A stretch of 40,127 nt of DNA from Clostridiales bacterium (lineage in GTDB: Bacteria; Bacillota; Clostridia; Oscillospirales; Oscillospiraceae). The stretch lies in assembly GCA_018374635.1 (NCBI GenBank), contig JAHAEW010000024.1, positions 1-40,127 of the forward strand. Reading direction: 5' to 3'. Numbering within the stretch: the first letter of the stretch is position 1; every line of letters begins with the position of its first letter. The notes under the pieces were generated by a model. That model saw only the letters and a program-made list of their open reading frames with translations, was not told where the DNA came from and ran no database searches. Below are positions 38,045-40,127 of the stretch, piece after piece. Position numbers and translations under genes: made by a program.

Positions 38045-38107
38045 GCACTTTCTCCCTCCCTGTGGACTTGTTACCCCTGGTTTCCAGACCGAATAAAGAC
38101 GCGAGGG

Positions 38108-38872
38108 CTATTTTCTTTTCCGCCTGCGCGGTGGCCTGGTTCCTTTCTTCTCCTCCTTCTTCCTTATTGGTAAATAGTATTTCAGCATGACAAACTCGCC
38201 GAACTCGTTTCGCACGGGTGGCGGTGCGCTGAGGATGACTGCTCCGGGCGGCGCGGCCACCGTCAGGTTATCCTTGACGATTTCGCTCTCCACCTTCGGC
38301 TTTTTCAACCCAAGGGAGGCCGCCCAGTTCCGCGCCCCCACCTCTGGCTTGCCTAGCTCCCTGGGCTCCTTGGTCAGGTACTTGGCCAGGGCCTCGTAGC
38401 CCTGCCATGTGTCCAGGGCCTCCAGCTCCACCTCACCATAAGGCCAGAGAGATCGGAGCATATCCAAATCCGCCCCGGTACCATTGACCACCATGTGGTG
38501 ATGGAGCCGCCCGCCCTCGGAGCTGAGCTGCTCCGTCACATAGATGTATTTGAGCTCCTGCCCCCTGGACTTCCGCACGGCCCGGAGCTGGGGCAGCATC
38601 TTGCGCACCCGTTGCACCGCCGCCTGCCGGTTGGCCGGAAGGTGCGCGTCGTCATAGGTGAGCACCACGTGGAGATCTCCCCGCCCGAAGTTGGCGGCCA
38701 GCAGCAGCTCCAGCCGCTGCCAGGAGCGGTTAGCGTTAATCGTCATCTGGGCTGCGCTGGAGATCTCACGCAGTGCTTTTCTTTCCCGCTCTGTGCTGCG
38801 GGGTGTTGGGATGGTGTAGCACCCAACGACCACCAGGCGCCCCGCCGTGATGGTCTTGAGCCGCTTTGCCAT
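38108..38872 (-). CDS. HUH-type replication-initiator-like protein
   Basis: 254 residues with the three motifs of HUH Rep endonucleases: motif I LHVVLTYDD (67-75), motif II RLHHHMVVNG (122-131, HxH at 124-126) and motif III with Tyr165-x-x-Lys168 in ALAKYLTKEP. Such enzymes nick one DNA strand and attach covalently by tyrosine. A basic C terminus ends RPPRRRKRK. It starts one base inside the upstream stop (TGATG). The phage also has an initiator/helicase, so this could be a second replication route, a relaxase-like mobilisation function or a domesticated Rep. Confidence 0.7.
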   Translation of the reverse strand: MAKRLKTITAGRLVVVGCYTIPTPRSTERERKALREISSAAQMTINANRSWQRLELLLAANFGRGDLHVVLTYDDAHLPANRQAAVQRVRKMLPQLRAVRKSRGQELKYIYVTEQLSSEGGRLHHHMVVNGTGADLDMLRSLWPYGEVELEALDTWQGYEALAKYLTKEPRELGKPEVGARNWAASLGLKKPKVESEIVKDNLTVAAPPGAVILSAPPPVRNEFGEFVMLKYYLPIRKKEEKKGTRPPRRRKRK

Positions 38873-39078
38873 CAATCCACCCTCTTAGCTCGGGCCACAT
38901 GGTGGGCCACCCATGGCCCGACGACAGACTGGCGGAGGGCCAGCATCTTGTCCCGGGTCAACTTGTCTACCATGCGGCCCACGTCGCCGCACCCGTCCAT
39001 CTGGGCCAGCCGCTCCAGGTGCCACAAGGTCTGCGCCTTCACCAGACAGCGCAATCTCCGCAGGTCCTTATTTTTCAT
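38872..39078 (-). CDS. small basic protein upstream of the HUH gene
   Basis: 68 residues from ATG 39078 behind AAAGGAGAAACTCAAC (MKNKDLRRLRCLVKAQTLWH...GRMVDKLTRDKMLALRQ). Helical and basic; coupled to the HUH gene, so possibly an accessory DNA-binding factor. Confidence 0.65.
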   Translation of the reverse strand: MKNKDLRRLRCLVKAQTLWHLERLAQMDGCGDVGRMVDKLTRDKMLALRQSVVGPWVAHHVARAKRVD

Positions 39079-39259
39079 GTTGAGTTTCTCCTTTCCTTCT
39101 CCCCGGCGGGCTGTTCCGCCACCGGAAGGCGGCGCAGCGATGATACCGCTTATCCCACCACCAGCCTCCCGGGCGCTTGCACGCCCACATGGCGGCATCG
39201 TGCCAGTAGCAATTAGCACAGGTGCGCCGGTACTCCTCGATACGGACGCAGTCTCCCAT
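39068..39259 (-). CDS. small cysteine-rich protein
   Basis: 63 residues with C-x2-C and further Cys/His/Trp (CANCYWHDAAMWACKRPGGW...HRCAAFRW), a compact metal-binding pattern seen in Clostridia phage proteins. ATG 39259 behind GAGGGATAAGC. Function unknown. Confidence 0.65.
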   Translation of the reverse strand: MGDCVRIEEYRRTCANCYWHDAAMWACKRPGGWWWDKRYHRCAAFRWRNSPPGRRKGETQHEK

Positions 39260-39261
39260 GC

Positions 39262-39714
39262 TTATCCCTCATTTGTGTCCAACTTGGACACACCCAGCTT
39301 GCCCAGGCCGGCGCCGACCTGACGCCACACCTGGATAGGTGCCACCTCGTCCCCGCTGTAGAGGCGGCGGAGCAGATCCGGCGTAATCCCTTTGCCGCAA
39401 GCCTCAGCCAGCGGCTCAAAGCAACCCAGCCCCGCGCTTTTGCGGTAGGCATAGAGGCGGTCCAGGATCTCCCGCTTCTCCGCTGCGTTCCGGCCGTGGA
39501 GCTCCTTGGGTGGCCCGGATTCCGGCTCCAGGAGCTCTACCGGGGAGTCACGCGGCAGAGGCAGCTCGACCACCTCATAGGGCAGAGACTCGTCCAGCAG
39601 GAGCACACCATCATAGATGGACGACTCAATCTCAGCCTTTAGTTTGGTCCTCGCTTCCGCCGATATCTCCGGCACCCGTACCAGCATCACCGGCACCAAT
39701 TCGCTGTTTTTCAT
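39262..39714 (-). CDS. hypothetical protein divergent from the operator-controlled operon
   Basis: 150 residues; helical C-terminal half (LLRRLYSGDEVAPIQVWRQV) that could be a helix-turn-helix-like unit. ATG 39714 behind GAAGGAGTGATAAG. Its last codons carry a dispersed palindrome (G-V-S-K-L-D-T-N). First gene of the right-hand minus-strand module; probably controlled from the shared operator region. Confidence 0.65.
   Translation of the reverse strand: MKNSELVPVMLVRVPEISAEARTKLKAEIESSIYDGVLLLDESLPYEVVELPLPRDSPVELLEPESGPPKELHGRNAAEKREILDRLYAYRKSAGLGCFEPLAEACGKGITPDLLRRLYSGDEVAPIQVWRQVGAGLGKLGVSKLDTNEG
39274..39292. promoter_or_regulatory. dispersed palindrome, copy 7
   Basis: Perfect 9-bp arms TGTGTCCAA/TTGGACACA around one base, at the 3' end of the 150-residue gene. 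Confidence 0.7.
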
Positions 39715-39737
39715 CTTATCACTCCTTCAAATTTTTG

Positions 39738-39788
39738 CGCTAATATTAGCATTTTCCTATTGACATTACGCTAATATTAGCGTATAAT
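39738..39788 (+). promoter_or_regulatory. consensus promoter with duplicated palindromic operator
   Basis: TTGACA (39760-39765), exactly 17 bp, TATAAT (39783-39788). GCTAATATTAGC occurs at 39739-39750 and 39770-39781. The second extends to a 16-bp perfect palindrome filling the spacer. Centres are 31 bp apart, about three helical turns, so dimers would bind the same face and repress. Confidence 0.85.
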
Positions 39789-39827
39789 AAAATCATCAAG
39801 AGGGGACAACCCCAGGAGGTAACTAAC

Positions 39828-40127
39828 ATGAAAAAGTATAATCTCTCTGAGATCATGAAAGCCGCTTGGAACCTGCGCAAGATGTCCCTCAAGTGGGTCA
39901 CCTCTCTCAGCTTCGGCGAGTGCCTGCGCCGCGCCTGGAAATCCGCGAAGGAAGCCGCCCGTGTGTTCTCCGGCCTCGTGCGCAATGTCCAGGTCGGCGG
40001 AACCCTGGCGCACCCCGTCCTGGTGGACATCGACATGGACGCCCTGACCGTCACTGGCAATACCTACCCCGTGCGTAGCATGATGCGCGAGTTCGGTCTG
40101 GTTTGGGATCGTGACAACAAGGCTTGG
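39828..40127 (+). CDS. small protein, first gene of the right-end operon (runs off the edge)
   Basis: 100 codons to the window edge, starting MKKYNLSEIMKAAWNLRKMS at ATG 39828 behind CAGGAGGTAACTAAC. I recall the MKKYNLSEIMKxA opening from proteins in Firmicute plasmids and phages, function unknown. Residues 54-90 look like a beta-rich domain (PVLVDIDMDALTVTGNTYPV). The frame ends on a codon boundary and appears to continue at bases 1-60. Confidence 0.75.
   Translation, partial: MKKYNLSEIMKAAWNLRKMSLKWVTSLSFGECLRRAWKSAKEAARVFSGLVRNVQVGGTLAHPVLVDIDMDALTVTGNTYPVRSMMREFGLVWDRDNKAW

Noticed and set aside
1..40127. tRNA or rRNA genes
   Set aside because: No cloverleaf-like stretch with a GGTTCGA-type arm or rRNA-like sequence was noticed on either strand; a dedicated tRNA scan was not possible.

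Overview
The window looks like the complete or near-complete genome of a temperate, long-tailed (siphovirus-type, HK97-fold) phage of a GC-rich Firmicute, most likely a gut Clostridia/Oscillospiraceae host. Grounds: strong AAGGAGG ribosome sites, a Gram-positive holin/amidase lysis pair, a large serine integrase, a small tail-module protein resembling XkdX, and DUF6514-like, DUF4160-like and Cys-rich-KTR-like proteins. The host assignment is inference. The reading frame running off the right end continues in frame into the first 60 bases, so the sequence may be a circular map opened inside one small gene.

Layout. (1) 39.83 kb, over the ends, to 0.93 kb (+): a small operon behind a near-consensus promoter carrying two identical palindromic operators. 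It encodes a small protein, an XRE regulator and a zinc-ribbon protein, and closes with a terminator. (2) 9.6 to 1.0 kb (-): the early/replication operon, with many small proteins, a winged-helix initiator with iteron-like repeats inside its gene, a RecA/DnaB-fold helicase, ParA, and an unusually long ParB. (3) 9.7 to 12.8 kb: an accessory array in which six nearly identical promoter cassettes each drive one low-GC cargo gene, several facing a convergent minus-strand ORF. (4) 12.8 to 14.0 kb: divergent Cro-like and LexA/CI-like switch. (5) 14.0 to 18.6 kb (+): lysogeny/cargo genes, a DUF4160 pair flanked by two type I-C CRISPR-repeat-like elements, the serine integrase, a candidate attP, a broken amidase fragment, a DUF6514-like gene and an Arc-like regulator. 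(6) 37.8 to 18.65 kb (-): late operon in the order HNH, TerS, TerL, portal, protease, capsid, connectors, tail tube, chaperone, tape measure, distal tail, tail endopeptidase-like, fibre, XkdX-like, endolysin, holin. (7) 39.7 to 37.86 kb (-): small genes including an HUH-type Rep-like protein.

How it fits together. The Cro/CI pair decides lysis or lysogeny. The integrase and attP allow integration, while ParA/ParB, a dispersed palindrome (seven copies of TGTCCAANTTGGACA type) and the iteron origin look like plasmid maintenance parts. The phage may therefore be able to live extrachromosomally. The most unusual parts are the promoter-cassette array, the CRISPR-repeat-like elements and the dispersed palindrome, which in five coding sites falls in one frame and reads V-S-K/D-L-D. 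All functional statements rest on reading the sequence; no database search was run.
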